64,000 nt of DNA from an uncultured Polaribacter sp. (GCA_943787375.1 CALSME010000005.1:186001-250000); one strand, 5' to 3'; numbered from the stretch's first letter, positions 27,994 to 37,682 are shown. Made by a program: numbers and translations. Notes: generated by a model not told the origin, from the sequence alone.

Positions 27994-29142
27994 CTACTCT
28001 TTTAGAATTTTAATTGTTTTTGTTGACTTGTTTTCTGTCTGAAAAACAATAATGTAAATCCCTAAAGGAAGTTTAGAGACATCGAGGGTATTCTTATCAT
28101 ATTGATAATTCATTTGCTCAATCCCCAAGGAATTATAAACAGCAACTGTGTTGAAATCAAAATTGATGTGTAATATGTCAGAGACTGGGTTTGGAAATGC
28201 AGAAGTCTCTTTTAGAAATTGATTTGTTGAAAGTACTCCATTTCTTTCATCTGAAAATTCATATAATTTTTGGCTAAAAACGATTTCGTTTCCACCCAAT
28301 GAGATCGAAAAATGTTCTCTAGAAATATAATATTTTCCTGTGTCAAAACCAATAATTCCCTCGACTTGACTTCCAATTTCAAGTTCATTTTCTAAAGTAT
28401 CTTTCGTAAAACCATCGGAGAAGATATCATCACTAGCACCAGTACTGGGTGCAATATGTACTAAAAAGGGCGCGAGTGCTGTTGAATACCCACACAAAAG
28501 AAAATGACCATTGTACAAACTAGCACCAGTAATGAGTCCATCAATATTTGCAGTACTTATTTTTGTTGCAGTATAATTGCCTGGAGTTGTTGGAATTTTA
28601 TAGACATTTGTTTGAAGGTCTCCCCAGTTTTTTGTAAAAATTAACACCGAATTTCCAGAAATAACAATCGCTTCAGCATCAAAATTGGAAGTATTTGGTT
28701 GGGTCGAAAAATCGGTTTGGTCTTCATAGCTAAAGCTAATTTCTTCAGCTGTAACTGAGGTGTTATTTCTAAAATCTGATTTGAGGATTTTATAGATTTT
28801 TAAATCGGTTCTATTTCCGTTATTATTTCCAATGTCAGCAATGTAAATATTGTTTTCATCTTCACCGATATCTTCCCAATCAATATGGGTTGCATTCGTA
28901 ATTAAAACAGTGCGTAATAAGTTTCCATTCAGCGAATCAATTTCGTAGAGATTTGCGACATCTCCACTATCGTTATGGGTGACGATTTTATCTTCTAAGA
29001 AAAGCAATCCTGAATTTTCTTTTACTTCAGAAGGAAGCACAAATTTTTCTCGAAAATTACTTATTTGACTTTGAATCCATTGTAAATTTAAGAGAAGAAA
29101 TATGACGATGATACTTTTTTTAAAACCCATTGTTATTAACAT
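27994..29142 (-). CDS. Secreted protein with type IX secretion C-terminal sorting domain
   Basis: 382 residues. It has a signal peptide (KKSIIVIFLLLNLQWIQS), then a body of about 280 residues with repeated strand patterns (SGLLFLEDKIVTHNDSGD, DAEAIVISGNSVLIFTKNW) suggestive of a beta-propeller. The last 75 residues are a T9SS type A sorting domain (AFPNPVSDILHI, LGIYIIVFQTENKSTKTIKI). The cargo function is unknown. Its end is 2 bp from the convergent ctlX stop. The start could be Met5 rather than Met1. Confidence 0.85.
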   Translation of the reverse strand: MLITMGFKKSIIVIFLLLNLQWIQSQISNFREKFVLPSEVKENSGLLFLEDKIVTHNDSGDVANLYEIDSLNGNLLRTVLITNATHIDWEDIGEDENNIYIADIGNNNGNRTDLKIYKILKSDFRNNTSVTAEEISFSYEDQTDFSTQPNTSNFDAEAIVISGNSVLIFTKNWGDLQTNVYKIPTTPGNYTATKISTANIDGLITGASLYNGHFLLCGYSTALAPFLVHIAPSTGASDDIFSDGFTKDTLENELEIGSQVEGIIGFDTGKYYISREHFSISLGGNEIVFSQKLYEFSDERNGVLSTNQFLKETSAFPNPVSDILHINFDFNTVAVYNSLGIEQMNYQYDKNTLDVSKLPLGIYIIVFQTENKSTKTIKILKE

Positions 29143-29177
29143 TGTTTAAATAATACAACGAGTTTTTGCTCCTATTA

Positions 29178-30815
29178 TTATTTCAATACTTCATCGATTA
29201 TTTCACCAGTGGTACTATTCGGCGCTTCTATTTGCAATAAATTGGCAATGGTGGGCGCTATGTCTACAATTTCATATCTTTTTGAAGAACTTCCTTTCTG
29301 GATGCCATTTCCGTAAAAAATAATGGGGACGTGGGTGTCATAGGAATATCCAGAGCCATGACTAGTTCCTTTTCTTCCATATGACAAGGTTGCTGGATAG
29401 GGTAGCAGCATTACATCTCCAGAATATTTTTGATTATAGCCATTTTGTAAGGAGTTTAAAATGCCTTCCGAAAAGTGTGTTGTTTGCAATGTTCTTGCTG
29501 TGACCGCTTTGTAGATTCCGTCAAAAAAAATCGCTTCATCGGCTATTTTTTGAGCGACTGTATTTTGCTCCAAGCCCAAAGAATCGAGTTCTTTCTTGTT
29601 TAAGAAAACTTGATAATTGGAAACATTTTCAATCAAGGTACGCGAATTAAAGTATTTTTCAGTGATCGTAGTTAGGTGTTTTTTAAACGCGGTTCCATTG
29701 AAATAATGTGCTGGGATTTTTAAAGACTGTAAATAGGCAGGCACGTGAACCGCTGCATGATCTGCCGTTAAGAAAATTGTATAATTTCCTTCTCCTACTT
29801 CCGCATCTAAGGTTTCAAACAATTCTGCAAGGTCGTTGTCTAAACGTAAATAGGTATCTTCAATTTCCACAGATGCTGGTCCGTATTGATGCCCCACATA
29901 ATCGGTAGACGAAAAACTGATGGCCAGAAAATCGGTATATTCAGATTTTCCTAAATTTTCTCCAATAATGGCCGCTTTAGCAAAGTCAGCAGTAATAGAG
30001 TTTCCAGCCGGAATTGCTTTGATGAGACTATAATTTCCATTGCTTTTTCTTAGGGCAGGAATATTATGAGGAAATGTGGGGGTTTGTTCCCCATTGTGCA
30101 ATGCCTCAAATTCATTATTGTCGGCAATACTTTGCGTGTAGGTAGTAATGTCATATAGGGTTTCCCAAGGATTACTTAGATAATCCTCCACTTTTTTAGA
30201 AGCATTGAATTTGTTGACCCAATTTGGAAGTTGCTCTATATAAAAAGAACTCGAAATCCATTGTCCATAGTTGCCGCCACTAAACCAATAGGCAGCATTT
30301 GCAGTATGCCCTGCAGGCAGTATCGAAGAGCGGTCTTTAATGGCAATACCAATGGTTTTTCCGTGCATGTTTTGTGCCAAATGCAATTGATCTGTTACGG
30401 TGGTGGTCAACATTCTATATGGCGATTTTTTACCTTCACTACTCTCATTTCCAATGGTTTTGTAGTTCGCGTCGTCTACACAATAAATGGATTTCTTCGC
30501 AAATTTATCATACCAATTGTTCGAGATAATCGCGTGTTCAGAAGGCGTGGTTCCTGTATAAATGGAAGCGTGTCCTACAGCAGTATAGGTCGGAATTAAA
30601 TTATAATGCGCATTTTCCAGCGAAAATCCGTCATTCAATAAGCGTTTAAAACCATTTTCAGAATAGCGATCTGCAAAACGTGTTAAGTAGTCGTAGCGCA
30701 TTTGATCGATTACAATACCCACGACTAATTTTGGTTTCTTGGGTACGGTGTTTTTTGATTGGAAACTATAGAAAATAGCACTAAAAGCGAATACAATAAG
30801 AATTAATTTTTTCAT
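29178..30815 (-). CDS. PafA-like alkaline phosphatase/nucleotide pyrophosphatase-family protein
   Basis: 545 residues with signal peptide. The alkaline-phosphatase superfamily metal site is clear: GIVIDQMR with Asp37, nucleophile Thr in PTYTAVGH (about 75-82), Asn100 in SNNW, Lys160-x-Arg162 in IKDRSS, SFSSTDYVGHQYGP (about 299-312) and TADHAAV (about 353-359). The Thr/Asn/Lys-x-Arg set matches PafA, the constitutive periplasmic phosphatase of flavobacteria that releases phosphate from monoesters. It is divergent from mlaE. A minus-strand -7 candidate, TACTTTTG, lies at 30849-30842. Confidence 0.9.
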   Translation of the reverse strand: MKKLILIVFAFSAIFYSFQSKNTVPKKPKLVVGIVIDQMRYDYLTRFADRYSENGFKRLLNDGFSLENAHYNLIPTYTAVGHASIYTGTTPSEHAIISNNWYDKFAKKSIYCVDDANYKTIGNESSEGKKSPYRMLTTTVTDQLHLAQNMHGKTIGIAIKDRSSILPAGHTANAAYWFSGGNYGQWISSSFYIEQLPNWVNKFNASKKVEDYLSNPWETLYDITTYTQSIADNNEFEALHNGEQTPTFPHNIPALRKSNGNYSLIKAIPAGNSITADFAKAAIIGENLGKSEYTDFLAISFSSTDYVGHQYGPASVEIEDTYLRLDNDLAELFETLDAEVGEGNYTIFLTADHAAVHVPAYLQSLKIPAHYFNGTAFKKHLTTITEKYFNSRTLIENVSNYQVFLNKKELDSLGLEQNTVAQKIADEAIFFDGIYKAVTARTLQTTHFSEGILNSLQNGYNQKYSGDVMLLPYPATLSYGRKGTSHGSGYSYDTHVPIIFYGNGIQKGSSSKRYEIVDIAPTIANLLQIEAPNSTTGEIIDEVLK

Positions 30816-30932
30816 AAAACAATAGAATGTTAAAGTATGCTCAAAAGTACAAATTTTTAATTTTGATCGCTATAATTTAACTTATGGTTGTTCATTTTTT
30901 AATACTTTAGCAAAAAGAAAAATAACAATTGA

Positions 30933-31673
30933 ATGAATTACCTAGAGCACTTTGGTAAATACTGTATGATGTTGGGGCAAGTTTTTAAAGCACCACAACG
31001 TCCTCGCGTTTTTAGAGACGCCTTGTTTAAAGATATTGAAGAATTAGGCCTTAAATCTCTTGGGATTATTATGTTTATTTCTTTTTTTATTGGAGGTGTT
31101 ATTGCGTTGCAAACAGCGCTAAATCTAGAAGATCCATTAATTCCAGATTCTCTCATTGGTTTTGCTGCAAAAAGATCGATAATCTTAGAATTTGCACCTA
31201 CTTTTTGCTCTATTATCTTAGCAGGAAAAGTGGGATCGTATATTACTTCTAGTATCGGAACCATGCGAGTTACAGAACAAATAGATGCTTTGGAGGTCAT
31301 GGGTATCAATTCGCTGAACCACTTGGTGTTGCCAAAAATAATCGCTACCGTTTTCTTTTATCCATTTCTAATTTGTTTGGGGATGATTTTAGGAATTTTT
31401 GGAGGTTGGCTTGCTGGTGTCTTATCTGGTTTATTTACAGGAACCGATTATATTATTGGAATTCAATCCGATTTTCAACCTTTTTTATTGGTGTATGCAA
31501 TGATTAAAACATTGGTCTTTGCGTTTCTAATTTCTACCGTTCCATCCTATCATGGGTATTATGTAAAAGGAGGCTCGTTGGCCGTTGGTAAAGCAAGCAC
31601 ACAAGCAGTTGTTTGGACAACCGTTTTAATTGTAATTTCCAATTATTTTCTAACTCAAATGCTTTTAACATAG
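30933..31673 (+). CDS. mlaE: MlaE-family ABC transporter permease
   Basis: 246 residues with five or six hydrophobic segments. The conserved stretch EQIDALEVMGINSLNHLVLPK (about 114-134) is the MlaE signature for coupling to the ATPase. Family members move phospholipids between inner and outer membranes. The ATPase gene follows directly after the stop codon. No MCE-domain (MlaD) gene is present here. Confidence 0.93.
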   Translation: MNYLEHFGKYCMMLGQVFKAPQRPRVFRDALFKDIEELGLKSLGIIMFISFFIGGVIALQTALNLEDPLIPDSLIGFAAKRSIILEFAPTFCSIILAGKVGSYITSSIGTMRVTEQIDALEVMGINSLNHLVLPKIIATVFFYPFLICLGMILGIFGGWLAGVLSGLFTGTDYIIGIQSDFQPFLLVYAMIKTLVFAFLISTVPSYHGYYVKGGSLAVGKASTQAVVWTTVLIVISNYFLTQMLLT

Positions 31674-32441
31674 ATGATTGCAGTTAAAGATTTACACAAA
31701 GGTTTTGGTGACGTAAAAGTTTTAAAAGGAATTTCAACGACTTTTCATCCAGGAGAAACCAGTCTCATTATCGGACAAAGTGGCTCTGGAAAAACCGTTT
31801 TTTTAAAATCGTTAATTGGTTTACACGTCCCTGAATCGGGAACCATTTCTTTTGACGGTCGTATTAATACAGATTTTACAATGGAAGCGAAAAGAGCCTG
31901 GCGTCAAGAAATTGGGATGGTATTTCAAGGAAGTGCCCTTTTTGATTCGCAAACCGTCGAAGAAAATGTTATGTTTCCATTAAAAATGTTTACCAACAAC
32001 TCTCAAAAGGAAATGCTCGATCGTGTCAATTTTGTATTAGATCGTGTGAACCTTTCCAATGCCAATAAAAAATTTCCCGCAGAACTTTCGGGCGGAATGC
32101 AAAAAAGAGTTGCCATTGCAAGAGCCATCGTCATGAATCCGAAATACTTGTTTTGCGATGAGCCAAATTCGGGTTTAGATCCTCAAACGGCGATTGTAAT
32201 TGACAATTTAATTCAAGAAATAACAGCAGAATATAAAATTACAACGGTAATAAACACCCATGATATGAATTCTGTCATGGAAATTGGTAAAAAAATTGTG
32301 TTTCTCAAAAATGGGGTAAAAGCATGGGAGGGAACTAAAAATGAAATCTTTAAAACTGATAATGAGGCAATTGTTGAATTTGTATATTCTTCCAATTTAT
32401 TCAAGAAAGTAAGGCAGGCATATCTAAATGAAACAAAGTAA
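31674..32441 (+). CDS. mlaF: MlaF-family ABC transporter ATP-binding protein
   Basis: 255 residues. Walker A GQSGSGKT is at 34-41, the Q-loop in GMVFQGSALFDS, the ABC signature LSGGMQKRVAIARAI (about 139-153), Walker B YLFCDEPNSGLDP and the switch His in VINTHDMNS. It pairs with MlaE for lipid-asymmetry maintenance. The start codon follows the mlaE stop without a gap, so the two are co-translated. Confidence 0.93.
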   Translation: MIAVKDLHKGFGDVKVLKGISTTFHPGETSLIIGQSGSGKTVFLKSLIGLHVPESGTISFDGRINTDFTMEAKRAWRQEIGMVFQGSALFDSQTVEENVMFPLKMFTNNSQKEMLDRVNFVLDRVNLSNANKKFPAELSGGMQKRVAIARAIVMNPKYLFCDEPNSGLDPQTAIVIDNLIQEITAEYKITTVINTHDMNSVMEIGKKIVFLKNGVKAWEGTKNEIFKTDNEAIVEFVYSSNLFKKVRQAYLNETK

Positions 32442-32449
32442 AAAAAAAT

Positions 32450-32480
32450 CTTGTTTATTATAAATAAGATGATATATTTG
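32450..32480 (+). promoter_or_regulatory. tRNA-Lys promoter
   Basis: CTTG (32450-32453), a 19-bp spacer, then TATATTTG (32473-32480), one mismatch from consensus. It ends 22 bp before the tRNA. Confidence 0.75.
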
Positions 32481-32502
32481 CAGCCGCTTAAACGGGCAAA
32501 AT

Positions 32503-32575
32503 GACCTGGTAGCTCAGTTGGTAGAGCATCTCCCTTTTAAGGAGAGGGTCCTGGGTTCGAGCCCCAGCCCGGTCA
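32503..32575 (+). tRNA. tRNA-Lys (anticodon TTT)
   Basis: The 73-nt cloverleaf can be drawn in full: acceptor GACCTGG/CCCGGTC, D stem GCTC/GAGC, anticodon stem TCTCC/GGAGA with loop CTTTTAA (anticodon TTT), T stem CTGGG/CCCAG with loop TTCGAGC, and discriminator A. The acceptor has one U-C mismatch at pair 5-68. CCA is not encoded. A promoter and a perfect terminator bracket it, so it is a single-gene unit. Confidence 0.95.
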
Positions 32576-32580
32576 CATTA

Positions 32581-32610
32581 AAACTCTGTACATCTGTACA
32601 GAGTTTTTTT
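32581..32610 (+). terminator. Intrinsic terminator after tRNA-Lys
   Basis: AAACTCTGTACA (32581-32592) and TGTACAGAGTTT (32595-32606) are perfectly complementary, followed by T's. Confidence 0.9.
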
Positions 32611-32668
32611 ATTTTTTATCCTTTTTTGTTCCTAAAAAAGGTTAATTTAGGTATTCCTAAAACTTAAT

Positions 32669-33205
32669 ATGACTAAAATTAATTTATTTCTTAGCTTTTT
32701 GTTATTCATGAATACTTCTGATCCCCTTATTTTTAATTTTACAAAAGATGCAAATCTCACTTCGTGGCAAGTTGTTGACGACGGTGTAATGGGCGGAAGG
32801 TCTCAAGGTAATTTTGCAATCAATGAAGAAGGCAATGCCGTTTTTAAAGGAACGGTTTCATTAGACAATTATGGCGGGTTTTCGTCGGTAAGACATAGGT
32901 TTCCAGAGAAGGATATTGCTAAGTATACCAAAGTGCTTTTGCGTGTAAAAGGGGATGGAAAGAAATACCAGTTTCGAATCAAAGAAAAAAGACGAGACTA
33001 TTATTCTTATATCACCACGTTTCAGACAACTTCTGAATGGCAAACGCTTACATTAGAGATGAACCAGATGTATCCAGCATTTAGAGGAAGAACCTTAAAT
33101 ATGGACAATTTAAAACCCAATAAAATAGAAGAAATTGCCATTTTAATTGGAAACAAAAAAGCAGAGAAATTTCGATTGGAAATAGACGTTATCTCTTTGC
33201 AATAA
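32669..33205 (+). CDS. CIA30-family protein
   Basis: 178 residues. The family signature VVDDGVMGGRSQG is at about 35-47, with the CBM-like core NYGGFSSVRHRF, RVKGDGKKYQFRIKEKR and the closing NKKAEKFRLEIDVISL. In mitochondria CIA30 helps assemble complex I. In bacteria the role of this fold is not established. A short hydrophobic N terminus may be a signal peptide. Confidence 0.88.
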   Translation: MTKINLFLSFLLFMNTSDPLIFNFTKDANLTSWQVVDDGVMGGRSQGNFAINEEGNAVFKGTVSLDNYGGFSSVRHRFPEKDIAKYTKVLLRVKGDGKKYQFRIKEKRRDYYSYITTFQTTSEWQTLTLEMNQMYPAFRGRTLNMDNLKPNKIEEIAILIGNKKAEKFRLEIDVISLQ

Positions 33206-33252
33206 GTTTTACCACACTTTTTGTATATTTCACTATTATTTACAGATTACTC

Positions 33253-34716
33253 ATGGAAGAAAATTCTATAAAAGACCAAAATACTACAGATCCTAAACAG
33301 ACGATTCAACAAGATGCTAAAGGACTTTTTCAGAATCTTAAAAAGTTTATTGTCGAACTCTTTGATTTTAGAGAAGACACGGATCATGAAGCGACAATAG
33401 ATGCCATAAAAGCAGATATTCCTTTCAAAGGAGCAACGGCCTGGATTCTTATTTTTGCAGTCTTTGTAGCCTCAATAGGCTTGAATGCAGATTCTACAGC
33501 CGTCGTGATTGGTGCCATGCTTATTTCACCTTTAATGGGGCCTATCCTGGGAATTGGAATGTCATTTGCCTTAAATGATTTTTTGACTTTTAAAAAGTCA
33601 CTAATACATTTAGGAACCATGATTGTGTTGAGTTTATTTGCCTCTTTCTTATTCTTTTATATCTTTCCTCTAAGTGAAGACACCTCAGAGTTATTAGGAC
33701 GTGTAAGACCCGATATTCGTGATGTGTTAATTGCCTTTTTTGGTGGCTTGGCCTTGATGGTCGCGAAAACAAAAAAAGGAACCGTAGCCTCCGTTATTTT
33801 TGGAGTTGCCATCGCCACTGCTTTGATGCCACCACTATGTACTGCGGGTTATGGACTGGCAAAAGGGAATTTTACCTACTTTTTTGGCGCCATGTACCTG
33901 TTTACAATCAATACCATTTTTATTGCATTGGCTACTTTTTTGGTGTTAAAATTATTGCGTTTTCCAATGCATAAATATGCAAATGCAGCAAGAAGAAAAA
34001 GGTATTCAACCATTGCAACTGTGGTCGGATTTTCTGTAATGATTCCTGCTATTTTTACATTCATAAGTGTTTTTAAAGAGAATCAGATTGAAACACAAGT
34101 CAATACTTTTATTAAAAATGAAGTGAAACTCATTCCCAATTTTCAATTGATTGATGAATCGTTTTTGCCGAAAACTAAAGAAATTTATTTAAACTTTTTT
34201 AACGAGGTGTCTGACGGTGAAAAAAACATTTTAACCAACCAGTTAAGAAACAATCCGAGGTATGATAAAATCAAAGATTTTGATTTAAAAATTAAAGGAA
34301 GTGACACCAAAAGTTTTGAGCTAATTACGACAGCATTTAAAGAGAAGCGAGCGGAATTACAAGAGAGTAAAAATATTATAGGTGGCTTGCAACAACAAAT
34401 CACAGGGCTCCAAGAAACCATTATTGAATTAAACAATCGAATTGAACAAGATGCTTTGAATAACAATCAAAAAGTGATCGCATTTAGTCGTATTGTAAAA
34501 GATGCAAAAATTAGATACAAAGCGATTGAATCCCTTGGATTTGCAAAGGTTTTGTCTTCCAAAGATTTTATAAAAATAGATACGATTCCGGTGGTAACCG
34601 TACAATGGGATGCAAAGCTCCAAGACAGTACCGTTTGGGTGAAAGAAAGTGAACTCAGAAACTGGCTTCAAAAAGAATTGACTTTAGACACGCTTTTTAT
34701 CAAAAGAGAAAAATAA
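33253..34716 (+). CDS. DUF389-family membrane protein
   Basis: 487 residues. The membrane core (about 45-280) has the DUF389 pattern: TIDAIKADIPFKGATAWI, STAVVIGAMLISPLMGPILG (about 79-98), VGFSVMIPAIF, plus several further helices. A soluble tail of about 200 residues with a predicted coiled coil (GGLQQQITGLQETIIELNNR) follows. The transport role of this family is not known. It probably forms a unit with the CIA30 gene 47 bp upstream. Confidence 0.88.
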   Translation: MEENSIKDQNTTDPKQTIQQDAKGLFQNLKKFIVELFDFREDTDHEATIDAIKADIPFKGATAWILIFAVFVASIGLNADSTAVVIGAMLISPLMGPILGIGMSFALNDFLTFKKSLIHLGTMIVLSLFASFLFFYIFPLSEDTSELLGRVRPDIRDVLIAFFGGLALMVAKTKKGTVASVIFGVAIATALMPPLCTAGYGLAKGNFTYFFGAMYLFTINTIFIALATFLVLKLLRFPMHKYANAARRKRYSTIATVVGFSVMIPAIFTFISVFKENQIETQVNTFIKNEVKLIPNFQLIDESFLPKTKEIYLNFFNEVSDGEKNILTNQLRNNPRYDKIKDFDLKIKGSDTKSFELITTAFKEKRAELQESKNIIGGLQQQITGLQETIIELNNRIEQDALNNNQKVIAFSRIVKDAKIRYKAIESLGFAKVLSSKDFIKIDTIPVVTVQWDAKLQDSTVWVKESELRNWLQKELTLDTLFIKREK

Positions 34717-34742
34717 GAAGTATAATTCCATAAGTTTGGACT

Positions 34743-35408
34743 TTAAAAGGAACGTTCACTTGTGTTTGTTGAAAGGTGTTTTTTTACTTCTACGTTTTGA
34801 TTGAAAAGATATACTTTTTTGTTTTTTAAGTTCAAACATTCATATCGAGTCCTGCGCTTGTTTCCTTTTTTATAAAGGATGTCTTTAAAGCTGAATACAC
34901 TTCCGAAATCAAGATCAAAAATAAAATATTTTCCTGTTTCTGCACGATTTCCTTTTAATGCCAAAGACAAGTTTACATCTGAATCGGTACTTGCTTTTGC
35001 GTTTTGTAAATATTTCGCTAAAAGAGATAATATTTTCTCTGGATAAATATCGGGACGTAAAAAAGGCAACATTAAATGTTGAAATACGGTCTTCCACTCT
35101 TGTCCGTGGGGTTGTACTCTTCCAAATTTCTGATGGGTAACATGGTGTGCAATTTCATGCACCAAAGTGAGTAAGAACTGATGTTTGTTTAGATTGTTGT
35201 TTACCGTAATTTGAAATCTTCCGGAAGGTAATTGTCTAAAATCTCCATGTTTGGTTTGCCTTTGATTTACAATTTTTAAAGTAAAATGGTGTTCATCAAT
35301 TAAAAATTGAACAAAAGGAATGGCCTTTTCTGGAATGTAGCCAACCCAAGAAAACCCTTCATTAGGAAGGGGCTTGAGGGCTTGATTATTTTCTTGTTGT
35401 GTAGAAAT
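34743..35408 (-). CDS. SprT-like zinc-metalloprotease-domain protein with no canonical start codon
   Basis: The reading frame is open from a TAG at about 35432-35430. Family-like sequence runs from PEKAIPFVQFLI through KIVNQRQTKHGDFRQLP to the metal site HEIAHH (residues 84-89 if begun at 35408). No ATG, GTG or TTG lies in frame before a TTG at 35165, which is two codons before HExxH and would destroy the domain. The ATT at 35408-35406 (ISTQQENNQ) is the likeliest former or actual start. SprT-like proteins are proteases of DNA-protein crosslinks in eukaryotes, and the bacterial role is unclear. Confidence 0.7.
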   Translation of the reverse strand: MSTQQENNQALKPLPNEGFSWVGYIPEKAIPFVQFLIDEHHFTLKIVNQRQTKHGDFRQLPSGRFQITVNNNLNKHQFLLTLVHEIAHHVTHQKFGRVQPHGQEWKTVFQHLMLPFLRPDIYPEKILSLLAKYLQNAKASTDSDVNLSLALKGNRAETGKYFIFDLDFGSVFSFKDILYKKGNKRRTRYECLNLKNKKVYLFNQNVEVKKHLSTNTSERSF

Positions 35409-35443
35409 GGTGATTTTTTTAAATTTTACCTACAGCCTACATT

Positions 35444-36124
35444 TTAAGGTGTAGTAGATGAGACTTGTAACACTTTTCCATTATAAAATTTGTTTCCAGT
35501 AAGCGAGAAGTCATAAATATAATTGGCCATTTCTTGTGCAGAAAGAGGTGCTTTGTAGTCTGGGAATGCTTCTGCTAACATTTCCGTTTGTACAGCACCA
35601 ATAGCAAGCACATTAAAAGCAATTTGCTGTTCTTTGTATTCTTCAGCTAACAATTCAGACAATGTAATTACTGCGCCTTTTGCAGAGCTATACGCCGCCA
35701 ATCCACCAAACTTCATACTTCCTTGAATACCCCCCATAGAACTCATGGTGACTACATGACTTCCTTTTTGCAAGAACGGAATGATTCCTTTGGTTATTTC
35801 TGCAACTCCAAATACATTCACTTTATAAACTTCTAAAAAATCATCAGAAGTTAACTCCGTAAAAGGTTTGTTAATTAATTTCCCCGCATTATTAATGAGA
35901 ATATCTACGTGTTTCCAATTCGATTTCAAAAAATTTACTGCTTTTTGGATGTCTTCATTGTGAGACAAATCAACAGAAAGTGTTGTAATATTTTTATGGC
36001 TTATTTTTTCTAAGGGTGCTGTATTTCTAGAAAGTGCTAAAACTTGGTGCCCATTTTTAGCAAATTGTTGCGCCAATTCAAAGCCAATTCCTCTACTTGT
36101 TCCAGTAATCACTACATTCTTCAT
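35444..36124 (-). CDS. Short-chain dehydrogenase/reductase
   Basis: 226 residues, classical SDR. The nucleotide-binding TGTSRGIG is at 7-14, INNAG near 79-83, and the catalytic Ser (TMSSMGG) and YSSAK (about 146-150) are intact. The C terminus is shorter than in typical 250-residue SDRs. The substrate is unknown. It is divergent from the amidohydrolase gene, with 65 bp between. Confidence 0.9.
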   Translation of the reverse strand: MKNVVITGTSRGIGFELAQQFAKNGHQVLALSRNTAPLEKISHKNITTLSVDLSHNEDIQKAVNFLKSNWKHVDILINNAGKLINKPFTELTSDDFLEVYKVNVFGVAEITKGIIPFLQKGSHVVTMSSMGGIQGSMKFGGLAAYSSAKGAVITLSELLAEEYKEQQIAFNVLAIGAVQTEMLAEAFPDYKAPLSAQEMANYIYDFSLTGNKFYNGKVLQVSSTTP

Positions 36125-36189
36125 TGATTCTTAATTTGAAATAGCAATTTACTTAAATTTTCATACTTTTAACCTCAAATTTTATACAA

Positions 36190-37473
36190 ATGAAGAAATT
36201 ACTGTTCCTCTATTTAACTGTTTTTTTCCTACAAAATACAATCGCTCAAAATACCTATATTATGTGCGGTAAGTTATTGGATACAAAATCAGGCAAAATG
36301 CTTACGAAACAAACAATTGTTGTCAAAGAAAATAAAATTCTTTCCGTTCTGGATGGTTACCTGCTTCCTAAAGGCGCAAAGTCTATAGACTTGAGAGATA
36401 AGGTTGTAATGCCAGGTTTAATTGATTTTCATGTTCATATAGAAAAAGAATTTGATAGAAATACCCGATTAAATAATTATATTATGAACGAAGCAGACAT
36501 TGCTTTTAATTCCGTAGGGTTTGTAAAAACAACCTTATTGAATGGGTTTACTACGGTTCGAGATTTGGGTGGAACGGGTGTCAATATTTCAGTAAGAAAT
36601 GCCATTGATGCAGGAAAGATTCCTGGACCCAGAGTTTTTACTGCAGGGAAGTCTTTGGCAACTACTGGAGGACATGCTGATCCTACCAATGGAAGTAGTC
36701 GAAATCTGATTGGAGATCCAGGTCCCAAAGAAGGCGTTGTCAATTCTGTAGAAGATGCAAAGAAGGCCGTAAGACAGCGGTATAAAAATGGAGCAGATTG
36801 GATAAAGATAACGGCAACAGGAGGGGTTCTAAGTGTTGCGAAATCGGGAGACAATCCGCAATTTACCATAGAAGAGGTAAAGGCAATTTGCCAAACGGCA
36901 ACAGATTACGGAATGTACGTGGCAGCCCATGCACATGGTGATGAGGGAATGCAAAGGGCCATTATTGGTGGTGTTAAAACCATTGAGCACGGAACCTATA
37001 TGAGTAATGAAACTATGGAGCTCATGATAAAACACGATGCTTATTTAGTTCCTACAATAACTGCAGGAAAAGAGGTAGAGGAGAAAGCAAAAATATCCGG
37101 ATTTTATCCTGAAATCGTAGTCCCTAAAGCCCTAGCGGTTGGTCCACAAATTCAAGGAACTTTTGCAAAAGCTTATAAAAAAGGAGTTGGTATTGCATTT
37201 GGAACGGATGCAGGTGTTTTTAAACATGGGAATAACGGTAAAGAGTTTGGTTTTATGGTTGAAGCTGGAATGCCAGCAATCGAAACTATTCAATCTGCAA
37301 CCATTACCAATGCAAGGTTGTTGAAAATGTCCAACGAAATTGGACAAATTAAGAAAGGGTTTTTTGCAGATATTATTGCTGTTGACGAAGATCCAATCAA
37401 AAATATTGCAACCCTAGAGAATGTTGTTTTTGTGATGAAAAATGGTGTTATTTACAAACAAGAAATAGATTAA
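36190..37473 (+). CDS. Secreted metal-dependent amidohydrolase (prolidase-like)
   Basis: 427 residues. A signal peptide ends near NTIAQ. The TIM-barrel metal motif is complete: DFHVH (about 78-82), the Lys of WIKITATGG as probable carbamylated ligand, AHAHG, IEHGTYM and FGTDAGVF. It resembles Xaa-Pro dipeptidases and related imidazolonepropionase-like amidohydrolases, so a periplasmic peptidase role is likely. A small membrane protein gene follows in 11 bp. Confidence 0.87.
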   Translation: MKKLLFLYLTVFFLQNTIAQNTYIMCGKLLDTKSGKMLTKQTIVVKENKILSVLDGYLLPKGAKSIDLRDKVVMPGLIDFHVHIEKEFDRNTRLNNYIMNEADIAFNSVGFVKTTLLNGFTTVRDLGGTGVNISVRNAIDAGKIPGPRVFTAGKSLATTGGHADPTNGSSRNLIGDPGPKEGVVNSVEDAKKAVRQRYKNGADWIKITATGGVLSVAKSGDNPQFTIEEVKAICQTATDYGMYVAAHAHGDEGMQRAIIGGVKTIEHGTYMSNETMELMIKHDAYLVPTITAGKEVEEKAKISGFYPEIVVPKALAVGPQIQGTFAKAYKKGVGIAFGTDAGVFKHGNNGKEFGFMVEAGMPAIETIQSATITNARLLKMSNEIGQIKKGFFADIIAVDEDPIKNIATLENVVFVMKNGVIYKQEID

Positions 37474-37484
37474 AAAAAGACTTT

Positions 37485-37682
37485 ATGAGAAGTAATACAT
37501 GGAATTTAGTTTGGACCGTTATTGGGACTGTCATTATCGTAATGACTTTTGTGAATAACAGTGACTCTAAAATAGTTTTTGGAATTGAAATCGATATTTG
37601 GGTGTATCGCGTACTTTGGGGTCTAATTACGGTAGCGAGCTTTGTGAGTTACTTAAAAAGGAAGAAAGAAGCAGCAAGTTAA
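37485..37682 (+). CDS. Small two-helix membrane protein
   Basis: 65 residues. Two hydrophobic segments (WNLVWTVIGTVIIVMTFV and VYRVLWGLITVASFVSYL) are joined by a short acidic loop, and the tail is basic (KRKKEAAS). No family is recognised. The 11-bp gap to the amidohydrolase suggests co-transcription. Confidence 0.65.
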   Translation: MRSNTWNLVWTVIGTVIIVMTFVNNSDSKIVFGIEIDIWVYRVLWGLITVASFVSYLKRKKEAAS

